A DNA stretch of 64,000 bases, taken from the NCBI RefSeq assembly GCF_022605725.1, contig NC_065556.1:29123140-29187139 (forward strand), read 5' to 3'. The position numbers and the translations under genes are program-made. Below are positions 33,531 to 46,509 of this stretch, one piece after another (positions within the stretch are counted from its first letter, which is position 1; the number at the start of each line of letters is the position of its first letter). The notes under the pieces were generated by a model. It saw nothing but the letters and a program-made list of their open reading frames with translations, was not told the origin of the DNA and ran no database searches. Origin of the DNA: Anthonomus grandis grandis. Taxonomy: Eukaryota; Arthropoda; Insecta; Coleoptera; Curculionidae.

Positions 33531-36500
33531 ATACACGGTGGGTCATAAAAAAATTGACTTTCACCCGAAATATCTCAGGAATGGTAAGAGATAACTATAA
33601 AGTGTGTGGTATTTTTGGATTCAGGATTAAATTTTCTATTACTTCCCTTTATTGGTTAACCCATTTTAGCTTATAATTTATTTTACAACCTTGATAAGGA
33701 GATGGTTAGTCAATAATTAAAAAGGAAATTTTTTTCCGATTACAATGAGCCCAAACACGACGTAAATATCACATGCCATTCCGGAGATATTCGCATTCAA
33801 AGATGAAAATATACAGGGTGAATCATCAAATATTTTGCTTTTAATTTAAATATCTCGAGAACGGTAAAAGATAACTATAGAGTGTGTGGTATTTTTGAAT
33901 TCAGGATAAAATTTCCTATTATTTCCCTTCATTGGTTAACTCATTTTAGCAAATAATTTATTTTACAACCTTGATAAGGAAATGGTTAGTCAATAATTAA
34001 AAAGATAATTTTTTTACGATTACAATGAGCCCAAACACGACATAATTATCACATGCCATTCCGGAGATATTCGCATTCAAAGATCAGAATATACAGGGTG
34101 AATCATCAAATATTTTGCTTTTAATCTAAATATCTCGAGAACGGTAAAAGATAACTATATAGTGTGTGGTATTTTTGAATTCAGGATAAAATTTCCTATT
34201 ACTTTCCTTTATTGGTTAACCCATTTTAGCTAATAATTTCTTTTACAACCATAATAAGGAGATGGTTAGTCAATAATTAAAAAGATAATTTTTTTCCGAT
34301 TACAATGAGCCCAAACACGACATAATTATCTCATGCCATTCCGGAGGTATTCGCATTCAAAAATCAGAATATACAGGGTGAATCAACAATAATTTTGATT
34401 TTAACTGAAATATCTCGAGAACGGTAACAGATAGCTATATAGTGTATGGTATTTTTGAATTCAGGATAAAATTTCCTATTACTTCCCTTTATTGATTAAC
34501 CCATTTTAGCTAATAATTTCTTTTACAACCATGATAAGGAGATGGATAGTCAATGATTAAAAAGGTAATTTTTTTCCGATTACAATAAGCCCAAACACGA
34601 CGTAATTATCACATGCCATTCCGGAGATATTCGCATTCAAAGATCAGAATATACAGGGTGAATCATTAAATATTTTGCTTTTAACTGAAATATCTCGAGA
34701 ACGGTAAGAGATAACTATATAGTGTGTGGTATTTTTGAATTCAGGATAAATTTTCCTACTACTTCCCTTTATTGATTAACCCATTTTAGCTAAGAATTTC
34801 TTTTACAACCATAATAAGGAGATGGTTAGTCAATAATTAAAAAGGTAATTTTTTTCCGATTACAATGAGCCCAAACACGATGTAATTATCTCATACCATT
34901 CCGGAGATATTCACATTCCAAAATCAGAATATACAGGGTGAATCAACAAATATTTTGCTTTTAACTGAAATATCTCGAGAACGGTAAAAGATAACTATAT
35001 AGTGTGTGGTATTTTTGAATTCAGGATAAAATTTCCTATTATTTTACTTCATTGGTTAACTCATTTTAGCTAATAATTTATTTTACAACCTTGATAAGGA
35101 GATGGTTAGTCAATAATTGAAAAGGTAATTTTTTTCCGATTACAATAAGCCCAAACACGACATGATTATCTCATGCCATTCCGGAGATATTTGCATTCAA
35201 AGATGAAAATATACAGGGTGAATCATCAAATATTTTGCTTTTAATTTAAATATCTCGAGAACGGTAAAAGATAACTATAGAGTGTGTGGTATTTTTGAAT
35301 TCAGGATAAAATTTCCTATCACTTCCCTTCATTGGTTAACCCATTTTAGCTAATAATTTCTTTTACAACCATGATAAGAAGATGGTTAGTCAATAATTTA
35401 AAAGGAAATTTTTTCCGATTATAATGAGCCCAAACACGACATAATTATCTCATGCCATTCCGGAGATATTCGCATTCCAAAATCAGAATATACAGGGTGA
35501 ATCAACAAATATTTTGCTTTTAATCTAAATATCTCGAGAACGGTAAAAGATAACTATATAGTGTGTGGTATTTTTGAATTCAGGATAAAATTTCCTATTA
35601 TTTCCCTTCATTGGTTAACCCATTTTAACTAATAATTTCTTTTACAACCGTGATAAGGAGATGGTTAGTCAATAATTAAAAAGATATTTTTTTTCCGATT
35701 ACAATGAGCCCAAACACGACATAATTATCTCATGCCATTCCGGAGATATTCGCATTCAAAGATGAAAATATACAGGGTGAATCATCAAATATTTTGCTTT
35801 TAATTTAAATATCTCGAGAACGGTAAAAGATAACTATAGAGTGTGTGGTATTTTTGAATTCAGGATAAAATTTCCTATTACTTCCCTTTATTGATTAACC
35901 CATTTTAGCTAATAATTTCTTTTACAACCATGATAAGGAGATGGTTAGTCAATGATTAAAAAGGTAATTTTTTTCCGATTACAATGAGCCCAAACACGAC
36001 ATAATTATCTCATGCCATTCCGAAGATATTCGCATTGAAAAATCAGAATATACAGGGTGAATCATTAAATATTTTGCTTTTAATCTAAATATCTCGAGAA
36101 CGGTAAAAGATAACTATAGAGTGTGTGGTATTTTTGAATTCAGGATAAAATTTCCTATTATTTCCCTTCATTGGTTAACCCATTTTAACTAATAATTTCT
36201 TTTACAACCATGATAAGGAGATGGTTAGTCAATAATTAAAAAGATAATTTTTTTCCGATTACAATGAGCCCAAACACGACATAATTATCTCATGCCATTC
36301 CGGAGATATTCGCATTCCAAAATCAGAATATACAGGGTGAATCAACAAATATTTTGCTTTTAACCTAAATATCTCGAGAACGGTAAGAGATAACTATAGA
36401 GTGTGTGGTATTTTTGAATTCAGGATAAAATTTCCTATTACTTCCCTTTATAGATTAACCCATTTTAGCTAATAATTTCTTTTACAACCGTGATAAGGAG

Positions 36501-38395
36501 ATGGTTAGTCAATAATTTAAAAAGATTTTTTTTTCTAATTACAATGAGCTCAAACACGACGTAATTATCACATGCCATTCCGGAGATATTCGCATTCAAA
36601 GATGAAAATATTCAGGGTGAATCATCATATATTTTGCTTTTAACTGAAATATCTCGAGAACGGTAAAAGATAACTATATGTTATGTGGTATTTTTGAATT
36701 CAGGATAAAATTTCCTATTACTTCCCTTTATTGATTAACCCATTTTAGCTAATAATTTCTTTTACAACCATAATAAGGAGATGGTTAGTCAATAATTAAA
36801 AAGGTATTTTTTTTCCGATTACAATGAGCCCAAACACGACGTAATTATCTCATACCATTCTGGAGATATTCGCATTCAAAGATCAGAATATACAGGGTGA
36901 ATCAACAAATATTTTGCTTTTAACGTAAATATCTCGAGAACGGTAAGAGATAACTATATAGTGTGTGGTATTTTTGAATTCAGGATTAAATTTCCTATTA
37001 TTTCCCTTCATTGGTTAACCCATTTTAACTAATAATTTTTTTTACAACCATGATAAGGAGATGGTTAGTCAATAATTAAAAAGGAAATTTTTTTCCGATT
37101 ACAATGAGCCCAAACGCGACATGAATATCTCATGTCATTCCGGAGATATTCGCATTCAAAGATCAGAATATACAGGGTGAATCATCAAATATTTTGCTTT
37201 TAACTGAAATATCTCGAGAACCGTAAAAGATAACTATAGAGTGTGTGGTATTTTTGAATTCAGGATAAAATTTCCCATTACTTGCCTTTATTGGTTAACC
37301 CATTTTAGCTAATAATTTCTTTTACAATCTTGATAAGGAGATGGTTAGTCAATGATTTAAAAGGAAATTTTTTTCCGATTACAATGAGCCCAAACACGAC
37401 ATAATTATCTCATGCCATTCCGGAGGTATTCGCATTCAAAAATCAGAATATACAGGGTGAATCAACAAATATTTTGCTTTTAACCGAAATATCTCGAAAA
37501 CGGTAAGAGATAACTATATAGTGTGTGGTATTTTTGAATTCAGGATAAATTTTCCTACTACTTCCCTTTATTGATTAACCCATTTTAGCTAAGAATTTCT
37601 TTTACAACCATAATAAGGAGATGGTTAGTCAATAATTAAAAAGGTAATTTTTTTCCGATTACAATGAGCCCAAACACGATGTAATTATCTCATACCATTC
37701 CGGAGATATTCACATTCCAAAATCAGAATATACAGGGTGAATCAACAAATATTTTGCTTTTAACTGAAATATCTCGAGAACGGTAAAAGATAACTATATA
37801 GTGTGTGGTATTTTTGAATTCAGGATAAAATTTCCTATTATTTTACTTCATTGGTTAACTCATTTTAGCTAATAATTTATTTTACAACCTTGATAAGGAG
37901 ATGGTTAGTCAATAATTGAAAAGGTAATTTTTTTCCGATTACAATAAGCCCAAACACGACATGATTATCTCATGCCATTCCGGAGATATTTGCATTCAAA
38001 GATGAAAATATACAGGGTGAATCATCAAATATTTTGCTTTTAATTTAAATATCTCGAGAACGGTAAAAGATAACTATAGAGTGTGTGGTATTTTTGAATT
38101 CAGGATAAAATTTCCTATCACTTCCCTTTATTGATTAACCCATTTTAGCTAATAATTTCTTTTACAACCATGATAAGAAGATGGTTAGTCAATAATTTAA
38201 AAGGAAATTTTTTCCGATTATAATGAGCCCAAACACGACATAATTATCACATGCCATTCCGGAGATATTCGCATTCAAAGATCAGAATATACAGGGTGAA
38301 TCATCAAATATTTTGCTTTTAACCTAAATATCTCGAGAACGGTAAGAGATAAGGATATAGTGTGTGGTATTTTTGAATTCAGTATTAAATTCTTT
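33531..38395. repeat. 280-bp satellite array, about 17 copies
   Basis: The landmark ATACAGGGTGAATCA recurs every 280 bp (33811, 34091, 34371, 34651, 34931, 35211, then every 279-280 bp to about 38289). Each unit contains AATATCTCGAGAACGG and CATTCCGGAGATATTCG. These flank the unit boundary as inverted arms around a CAGGGTG-type transposon end. The first unit (CACGGTGGGTCAT) and the last are diverged or cut. A block of about 760 bp near 34690-35450 is repeated nearly exactly at about 37490-38250. Confidence 0.97.
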
Positions 38396-39970
38396 ATTAG
38401 CACAAAGAAATAAATCCACACTAACTAAGCAAAGTGACATAAATCCACAATCCAATTAAGAAAAACGAATTAAATTTTTTGCGATAAAACTGTTTTTAAA
38501 ATCATTCTTTTAAATTTAAATTTTTTCTTTCAACACTTTTGCTGATTTTTAAGGTCTTACTCAAAACAACATATTATGGATTTAATGCCTTTTGGATAGC
38601 TGCTCCTCTTATGGTATAACAATTTCGATTAAGTTTTTTTCATATTCTCATGCTCAAGAAGATTTCTCATTAAAATGTTTATCCAATGATTAATTCATTG
38701 TAATTATTTTTTCTAAATTCATGAATCACTCGATTAATGTGCCCGAATAAATTTACATGATGCGAAAGTTAAACAAAATATTTACGGAATAAATATCCTT
38801 TATTCCGTTCATCCGGGCATGTGTAGTAGTCGGTCTTTCGTTATATTTTGTTCATTTAGACAAAAGATAACAAACGCGCTTTCCAACGTCCGCCAATTAC
38901 TTTCTAATTTATTGTTCTGTTTTGTTACCGAATTTAAAGAATTTGCGTTTAATTAAAAAAAAAGCTTTCTTGTCTTTTTTTTTTTTTAATTTACTTTGAG
39001 GAAATTAGTTTTAGTGGTTTGGAGAAGATAAGAATGTCTTGTGGCTTTAATTATATATCGTTATCACCACTTGACAACAAGAACCAGGCAAAATCTTTAA
39101 AACCATTAGGAACCCATAAATAAGATGACTATTTCTTTGGGTATCGGGTTACACAAATGGATCTAGGGCAACTTGAACCCAAATGAGGGACACTTGGGTT
39201 TTGGCCTGAAAAGCGTGCACTTGTCGGGTACAGAACCCTATTTTAGCTTAATTTAGTCGTTTGCGTTTATATTAATATTAATCTGATTTCATTGTAATAA
39301 AATCCGTGTGTTATTAAGAAATCGTCTTAATTATTTTTGAGTTTTACAATATATAAGTTTTTTCTTTATTTACTTCTATGCTATATACTTTAATCATTTT
39401 AATTTTTTAAATATATTACCAAGTCTCTCTGATCCTCTTTGCTCTCCTACTATGTTGTCCACATAAATAGTTAAAAAGTTTTTCCTTAATTTGTCTTAAT
39501 ACAAGGCAAGAACACTTTCAACACAAAAGCTTCGCATATTCAGCAATACGTCTTCGTAAAACCCCGGTTCCCGACCTTTAGGTTTGGGTAATAACATCCT
39601 AAAGTAGATTTTCCTGCGGCGGCTTTTTCTCCTCACGTTTCTCGGCAATTTTCTTGCTTCTTTTTTAATAATACCAGGACTAAAGTTATATATAAAAACA
39701 TAAACGGAGGTTATTATAAAATTCATATATTGTTTTTTTCAAAGTATCATTAAGGCATTCTGGACCCTGGAAACGTTCCAGAAAATCGTTTTTTATACCG
39801 AAAAATGATAAACGACCATATTTTATTGTAGCGGTCCAATAATTTCGAATCAATATCTTCAATCTGTTATAAAATATATCCCGATGGAAGAGGAGTGTAT
39901 TCGTAATTTATTACTTTTGCCTCATAAATCATATAAGAATTGGAAGTTCGGTTTTTCTTTTTTTTATATA
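38396..39970. other. Intergenic region with an unrecognised basic open frame
   Basis: AT-rich. A minus-strand frame at 39496-39726 contains KLPRNVRRKSRRRKIYFRML and is locally GC-richer. There are no recognisable domains or firm splice sites. Confidence 0.3.
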
Positions 39971-40859
39971 CAGTAAAAGCTCTTTATTCTCTTCTTTTTT
40001 AATAAAGAAACCGTAAATATGGAATGGTAATTTATATGGGATTGTACGGGATGCGTTCCTAGGTGACAAAATAACAAACAAGTACATACATACATAATAT
40101 AAAAAATGAATTTAATTGAAGTTTTTAACCATATTCATTAATTATTACCTTCAGGCTTCGGCAATGGCTTAAAGAAATTTGTATCGCCATTCATAACGTA
40201 GAAATTCATACCGATATTCAGCAGTGGCATTAGCAATTTGCCTCTTAAAAATAAGGTCCTATAGATGGATCAATTTTCATAAAAAAATCACAAAGTTCAT
40301 TTGGCATTCTTAAACCTTCGCTAAGATTTTTTGAATTAAATGTTACGTTTCCAGTGCTTGTTGAAGCCTCTTCTTCGATAGGCTGCAAATTTAACGTTTC
40401 CTCCAAGTCCGTTTCAGTCAAATCTTCATCTTGCGATTCAACGTTGATTGAAGAGGCGGTTCCCTTTTCAATCAACGGATTCAAGCAACGTCTGAATGTC
40501 ATTTGATGCTATGTCTTCGAACCCATCTCGTCCTATTTCGTTCGCAATTTCGGCTATGCTTGCAGTCAAAGTTTGAATTTGCACAGATTCTTCGTCATTT
40601 CCTGTAGTCAGAGCGGCCTGTGTCAAAGCGATATCATTTAACAATATATTTTGGGTATGTTGTAATAAGGTCAATTTTACTTTTTTATTAGTCCATTTGA
40701 CGATGCGTTTACAAGGGACATTTCTTTGAATACTTTTTATCATGCACCGACGTACTGATTCGATCCGCGAATAAGGACATTTTTAGCCGCGAATATAGGA
40801 GTTGGTTCGCATTTTTTTAATCCGCGAATCAAGGAATCGCGAATAAAGAGCTTTTACTG
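39971..40859 (-). mobile_element. Internally deleted pogo/Tigger-type element
   Basis: Terminal inverted repeats are perfect for 19 bp: CAGTAAAAGCTCTTTATTC at 39971 and its complement ending at 40859. TA lies on both sides (39969-39970 and 40860-40861), the expected target duplication. Only the C-terminal part of a transposase is left inside. Confidence 0.88.
40245..40743 (-). pseudogene. C-terminal fragment of a pogo/Tigger transposase, frameshifted
   Basis: Two overlapping minus-strand frames. The first (40743-40468) carries EIGRDGFEDIASNDIQTLLE. The second (40502-40245) continues with NPLIEKGTASSINVESQDED and a serine/threonine and acid-rich tail. The D-x-x-x-x-DIQ-LLE acidic region is typical of the end of CENP-B/Tigger-like transposases. 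The DDE core is missing, so the copy is inactive. Confidence 0.65.
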
Positions 40860-40861
40860 TA

Positions 40862-41430
40862 CCTTGAAATTTTATGTTTGCATGTTTATATAATAGGTTT
40901 TTATGCAGATTTAGAAAGCAGGAGTATAATAATGAACATTGAACTTGTTACTGAACACCTTATTTAATGCCGGTGGAAAAAAATCACTATTTTATAAATA
41001 TTTCTAATATGTTTAATCAAGTACATTAAATTACTACTCTAATATCACATTCTCCAATTAAATATTCAGTTTTGTCTGAGTTAATCAAGACGAAATTTTC
41101 GGTCAAAGGTTTTGATGGCATTTCGTTACAACTACTACACCTTGAATAATGATTCTTTTTTTCAACTAGCCTTTCAACTACAACAAATGTTTAAAGTCTC
41201 TAGAAGATATAACTCCGGTAATAAATTCCTTCCAAACTAAGTCTATGGGAATGAAAAAGCATCTAGAACATATCATGTAACTTGTAGTACTCTTCAGAAC
41301 CGTCCTAAAAAGGTAAAATCGATCAAAATAATTAGAAATTAAGAAGACATGCAGTTTATTGGCTTTTAATTATGTGGAAGCCAACAATTAATGTTATTAA
41401 TGTTAAAATATGTGGTGATGACTGGTACTA
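40862..41430. other. Intergenic region, nothing recognised
   Basis: AT-rich spacer between the pogo element and a tandem duplication. Confidence 0.4.
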
Positions 41431-41435
41431 TGAGT

Positions 41436-41751
41436 TCTTTTGGAAATTCTTACTGTCCCATGCACAGGACACTTCAGCGCACTCTATTGTCCCGGTTTAA
41501 AGACTCTAGGTCAGCTAGTTTCCTTAAGAAACTGACAAATGTTTCAAGGGTATCCTACTAATTATTTTATTAATTTTAACGAAAGCGAACTTTAAAAACT
41601 TATTAATATCTTAAAAACTAGTCAAAAATCTTTTGGAAATTTTTAGTGTCTTATGTACAGGACACTTGAGCGCACCCTACTGTCCAGGTTTTAAGACTCT
41701 AGGTTAGCTAATTTCGTTGAAAAACTAGCGAATGTTTCAAGGTTACCCTAC
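41436..41751. repeat. 193-bp tandem duplication
   Basis: The block from TCTTTTGGAAATT (41436) through AATGTTTCAAGG recurs from 41629, with about 80 percent identity by eye. The second copy stops at the LTR that starts at 41752. Confidence 0.8.
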
Positions 41752-42178
41752 TGTCATGATATGCGCATCTCAGTTCAGGTGCCGCGACTATACATCTAAT
41801 TTCTACTTAGCTGTAAATATCTTATAAGTCTAGAGAATAAAGAGGGTTGAATTTAGACATGCACCGGTGTATCATTTATTAAATAAAAACCATAACATGG
41901 TGCTGTGAACAGGTGCTAACCGTGTTAATTAACGATATCTCAAAATAATTAAATTGATTTAGTGCTCGGGAGTATTTGTATTTGTATTATCACATTTTGG
42001 TATACATTAGTGTACCAATAGTACTAATTCTTAAAGTCGTGACGCCATTCAAGATGGCTACCGGAATTTCACCTCCATCACCAATGGAATGGACAGGAAC
42101 AACAGATGAAAATTGGCGCTTTTTTAAGCAAAAGTTTGAATTGTATCTGAAGGCTACTGAAACAGTTCAAAAATCGTC
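41752..42178 (+). mobile_element. 5' end of a gypsy-type LTR retrotransposon (LTR, primer-binding site, gag start)
   Basis: A 146-bp LTR runs from TGTCATGATATGCGC to CCATAACA (41752-41897), with an AATAAA near its end. A primer-binding-site-like TGGTGCTGTGAACAGGTGC follows directly. The leader leads to an ATG at 42055 opening a gag-like frame. The element stops at about 42178, where sequence changes abruptly to the 367-bp satellite. No pol, 3' LTR or target duplication is present in the window. Confidence 0.75.
42055..42178 (+). pseudogene. Truncated gypsy gag N-terminus
   Basis: Begins MATGISPPSPMEWTGTTDEN, followed by WRFFKQKFELYLKATE. This is the pattern of insect gypsy gag starts (a proline-rich lead, then NW-x-x-F-K-x-x-F-E-x-Y). 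After about 41 codons the frame runs into satellite sequence, which adds a meaningless tail to about 42260. Confidence 0.7.
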
Positions 42179-45176
42179 AAGTAGACTTTTTCAAGATTTT
42201 CAAAGTGCTCTCATTTCCTTAGTTCTGCTCGGATTCTGTTATAACCCGGTGTTTTCGTAATCTAGACGATCAGAATAAGACGCTGGTATACTTAGTTTGA
42301 TTTCGAAAAATATCAATTTTTGGTGAAAAAATTCGATACGGGGGGGTATACCCGAAAAATGAAAAAACCCAAACTTTGAAGGTCGATATCTCGGCTTCTA
42401 TGGGAGCTATCGGGAAAATTCCAACGGTTTTGTCTTAGTTTTATCATTCTGAATCCAACGAGACCATCCGCAAGGTCGTAGCTTTTACGATAGCCGAGAT
42501 ATGGCATTTTTGATGCCCATTTTTGGCCTCAAAAACGGACGACGAAAACGACTTTTTCAAGATTTTCAAAGTGCTCTCATTCCCTTAGTTCTGCTCGGAT
42601 CCTGTTATAACCCGGTGTTTTCGTAATCTAGACGATCAGAATAAGACGCTGGTATACTTAGTTTGATTTCGAAAAATATCAATTTTTGGTGAAAAAATTC
42701 GATACGGGGGGGTATACCCAAAAAATGAAAAAACCCAAACTTTGAAGGTCGATATCTCGGCTTCTATGGGAGCTATCGTAAAAATTCCAACGGTTTTGTC
42801 TTAGTTTCGTCATTCTGAATCCAACGAGACTATCCGCAAGATCGTAGTATTTACGATAGCCGAGATATGGCATTTTTGATGCCCATTTTTGGCCTCAAAA
42901 ACGGACGTCGAAAATGACTTTTTCAAGATTTTCAAAGTGCTCTCATTCCCTTAGTTCTGCTCGGATCCTGTTATAACCCGGTGTTTTCGTAATCTAGATG
43001 ATCAGAATAAGACGCTGGTATACTTAGTTTGATTTCGAAAAAAATCAATTTTTGGTGAAAAAATTTGATACGGGGGAGTATACCGAAAAAATAAAAAAAC
43101 CCAAACTTTGAAGGTCGATATCTCGGCTTCTATGGGAGCTATCGGGAAAATTCCAACGGTTTTGTCTTAGTTTCGTTATTCTAAATCCAACGAGACCATC
43201 CGCAAGGTCGTACCTTTTACGATAGCCGAGATATGGCATTTTTGATGCCCATTTTTGGCCTCAAAAACGGACGTCAAAAAGTGCCTTTTTCAGGATTTTC
43301 AAAGTGCTCTCATTTCCTTAGTTCTGCTCGGATCCTGTTATAACCCGGTGTTTTCGTAATCTAGGTGACCCAAATAAGACGCTGGTATACTTAGTTTGAT
43401 TTCAGAAAAAATCAATTTTTGGTGAAAAAATTCGATACGGGGGGGTATACCCAAAAAATGAAAAAACCCAAACTTTTAAGGTCGATATCTCGGCTTCTAT
43501 GGGAGCTATCGGGAAAATTCCAACGGTTTTGTCTTAGTCTGGTCATTCTGAATCCAACGAGGCCATTTGCAAGGTCGTAGCTTTTACGATAGCCGAGATA
43601 TGGCATTTTTGATGCCCATTTTTGGCCTCAAAAACGGACGTCGAAAACGACTTTTTCAGGATTTTCAAAGTGCTCCCATTCCCTTAGTTCTGCTCGGATC
43701 CTATTATAACCCGGTGTTTTCGTAATCTAGACGATCAGAATAAGACGCTGGTATACTTAGTTTGATTTCGAAAAAAATCAATTTTTGGTGAAAAAATTCG
43801 ATACGGGGGGGTATACCCAAAAAATGAAAATACCCAAACTTTGAAGGTCGATATCTCGGCTTCTATGGGAGCTATTGGGAAAATTCCAACGGTTTTGTCT
43901 TAGTTTCGTCATTCTGAATCCAACGAGACCATCCGCAAGGTCATAGCTTTTACGATAGCCGAGATATGGCGTTTTTGATGCCCATTTTTGGCCTCAAAAA
44001 CGGACGTCGAAAACGACTTTTTTAGGATTTTCACAGTGCTCTCATTCCCTTAGTTCTGCTCGGATCCTGTTATAACCCGGTGTTTTCGTAATCTAGATGA
44101 TCAGAATAAGACGCTGGTATACTTAGTTTGATTTCGAAAAATATCAATTTTTGGTGAAAAAATTCGATACGGGGGGGTATACCCGAAAAATGAAAAAACC
44201 CAAACTTTGAAGGTCGATATCTCGGCTTCTATGGGAGCTATCGGGAAAATTCCAACGGTTTTGTCTTAGTTTCATCATTCTGAATCCAACGAGACTATCC
44301 GCAAGATCGTAGCTTTTACGATAGCCGAGATATGGCATTTCTGATGCCCATTTTTGGCCTCAAAAACGGACGTCAAAAAGTGCCTTTTTCAGGATTTTCA
44401 AAGTGCTCTCATTTCCTTAGTTCTGCTCGGATCCTGTTATAACCCGGTGTTTTCGTAATCTAGATGATTAGAGTAAGACGCTGGTATACTTAGTTTGATT
44501 TCGAAAAAAATCAATTTTTGGTGAAAAAAATCGATACGGGGGGGTATACCCAAAAAATGAAAAAACCCAAACTTTGAAGGTCGATATCTCGGCTTCTATG
44601 GGAGCTATCGGGAAAGTTCCAACGGTTTTGTTTTAGTTTCATCATTCTGAATCCAACGAGACTATCCGCAAGATCGTAGCTTTTACGATAGCCGAGATAT
44701 GGCATTTTTGATGCCCATTTTTGGCCTCAAAAACGGACGTCGAAAACGACTTTTTCAGGATTTTCAAAGTGCTCTCATTCCCTTAGTTCTGCTCGGATCC
44801 TGTTATAACCCGGTGTTTTCGTAATCTAGGTGACCCAAATAAGACGCTGGTATACTTAGTTTAATTTCGAAAAAAATCAATTTTTGGTGAAAAAATTCGA
44901 TACGGGGGGGTATACCCGAAAAATGAAAAATTCCAAACTTTGAAGGTCGATATCTCGGCTTCTATGGAAGCTATCGGGAAAGTTCCATCGGTTTTGTCTT
45001 AGTTTCGTCATTCTGAATCCAATGAGACCATCCGCAAGGTCGTAGCTTTTACGATAGCCGAGATATGGCATTTTTGATGCCCATTTTTGGCCTCAAAAAC
45101 GGACGTCGAAAACGACTTTTTTAGGATTTTCAAAGTGCTCTCATTTCCTTAGTTCTGCTCGGATCTTGTTATAACC
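42179..45176. repeat. 367-bp satellite array 2, about 8 copies
   Basis: Same monomer as the array at 1700-9440, period 366-367 bp. It is a distinct subfamily with GAAAAAACCC, CGATATCTCGGCTTCTATGGG and TGGCATTTTTG variants and ATTCGATACG in place of AATCGATACG. The minus-strand frame here reads MPYLGYRKSYDLADGLVGF in most copies, against MSYLGYRRSYDL in array 1. The left edge joins gypsy gag directly. The right edge stops inside a monomer at about 45176, where a LINE remnant begins. Confidence 0.97.
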
Positions 45177-45465
45177 ATTACGTAAACAAATTATGCGGGT
45201 CCTTAGTACTTCCTATTATGAACTACTGTAACATTGTTTAGATAAAGTCACCCTGTATCGTTTACAGAAGCTTCAAAATCAGTGCTGTAGATTCATTTTC
45301 AACTTAAGGAAATATGAAAAGAGTTTCCGAAAAAATGGTTGCGTGGAGTTCATATATATTTTTGTTCATGTAATTAGAGGTTAAGTTAATTTAGCTCTAG
45401 GCTAGACTTCGCCTTTGTATATTTTGCTATAATAAAGATATTATTTATTTATTTAAGTATATTTT
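45177..45465 (+). mobile_element. 3' end of a jockey/CR1-like LINE
   Basis: Frame fragments read VTLYRLQKLQNQCCRFIFNL, matching the region after the reverse-transcriptase domain where I-x-K-V-Q-N-x-C-x-R-F-I is usual. A 3' UTR with GCTAGACTTCGCC follows, and a (TTTA)n tail at about 45450. The same GCTAGACTTCGCC string occurs in the LINE at 56.8 kb, so these are related. Confidence 0.6.
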
Positions 45466-45479
45466 TTCTATACTTAAAA

Positions 45480-46505
45480 ACCTATTATCTCCTATGCAAC
45501 ATGGATTTTTTCCCGAGAGATCCATTAATACGAATTTGATTTCTTATATACAGTACATTAAGGATAACATAGAAAATTGATATAATCCTATTTACAGAAG
45601 GCAACAAATTTTCAGGTCTGGTTTGGTAGATCACAATCAATGATGAATGAATGCTTATTTCAACTTCCAAAATTCTAGTTATTTGTTATACGACGATAAT
45701 TCGACAGTTTATAGGAACATTGGTAATTTTACTGATTGTCTTGACCTCGAAGGACTCCAATCTGATTGCTTAAAAAATCATCTGTCATTAAATGCAAATA
45801 AATGTTTAGTTATTACATGTACAGAAAATCGCAATATCCAATTATAATTTAATCTCTTCAATGCTTAAGCGTTAAAGAGTGGTCAAGGATTTACGTGTGC
45901 TACTTCATGAAAAAAAATTAAAATGCCCACAACGCAAACATTTTAGAAACAATAGTAATTTAATGCTTATGTTGGCAGTCGGCTATCCTTCTTTGTGTGG
46001 AATCCTGGGTATGATGGACAGAACAAATTCTTAAGGTGCCTGCCTTTCAGAAACTATATGCGATATATAATAATTTGAACTGTAAGCAATGAATTCAATG
46101 TGCTCCGCTTAAAACATCGACGAATCATTAAGAATATATAATTTTTTTATGAATTGTATGCATCTATTATCAATAATACTAATAGCTTCTATTGGTATTG
46201 TGGTTCTTGCATATCATATTAGTAGCTCTGCAAATTCATTAATAAACAGAATGTTGAGATATGCTAATATTAGGGACTAGATTTCTATCATGCATCAATA
46301 TAAGTTGTACAAAATCGCTCAAAAATTAATTATTGGAATCAGAATTATAAGTATCGGAGTTTCGGATAAGAGATCTTTTTGCAATGTATTTAAGTTTGAT
46401 TTTTTTTAATGTAATTAAATAATTTTTAGTTCCTATTTATGTAATATGAGGACATTTTTTAGGCGATTACTTGTTTGTGTCCCTAAGTATAAATAAATAA
46501 GTAAC
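45480..46505 (+). pseudogene. Decayed LINE reverse-transcriptase remnant
   Basis: Plus-strand pieces in RT order. SPMQHGFFPERSINTNLISY (near 45490-45550) comes first, then a deletion. SYLLYDDNSTVYRNIGNF (45671-45730) follows, where LLYADD is expected and the catalytic DD is damaged. CLKNHLSLNANKCLVITCT comes next. Broken C-terminal frames run to about 46110 and an (AATA)n tail lies near 46490. Many stops are present. Confidence 0.6.
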
Positions 46506-46509
46506 TTTA

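Noticed and set aside
33811..38300. CRISPR-like regular spacing
   Set aside because: Unit is 280 bp of continuous similarity without short repeats plus unique spacers; a eukaryotic satellite.
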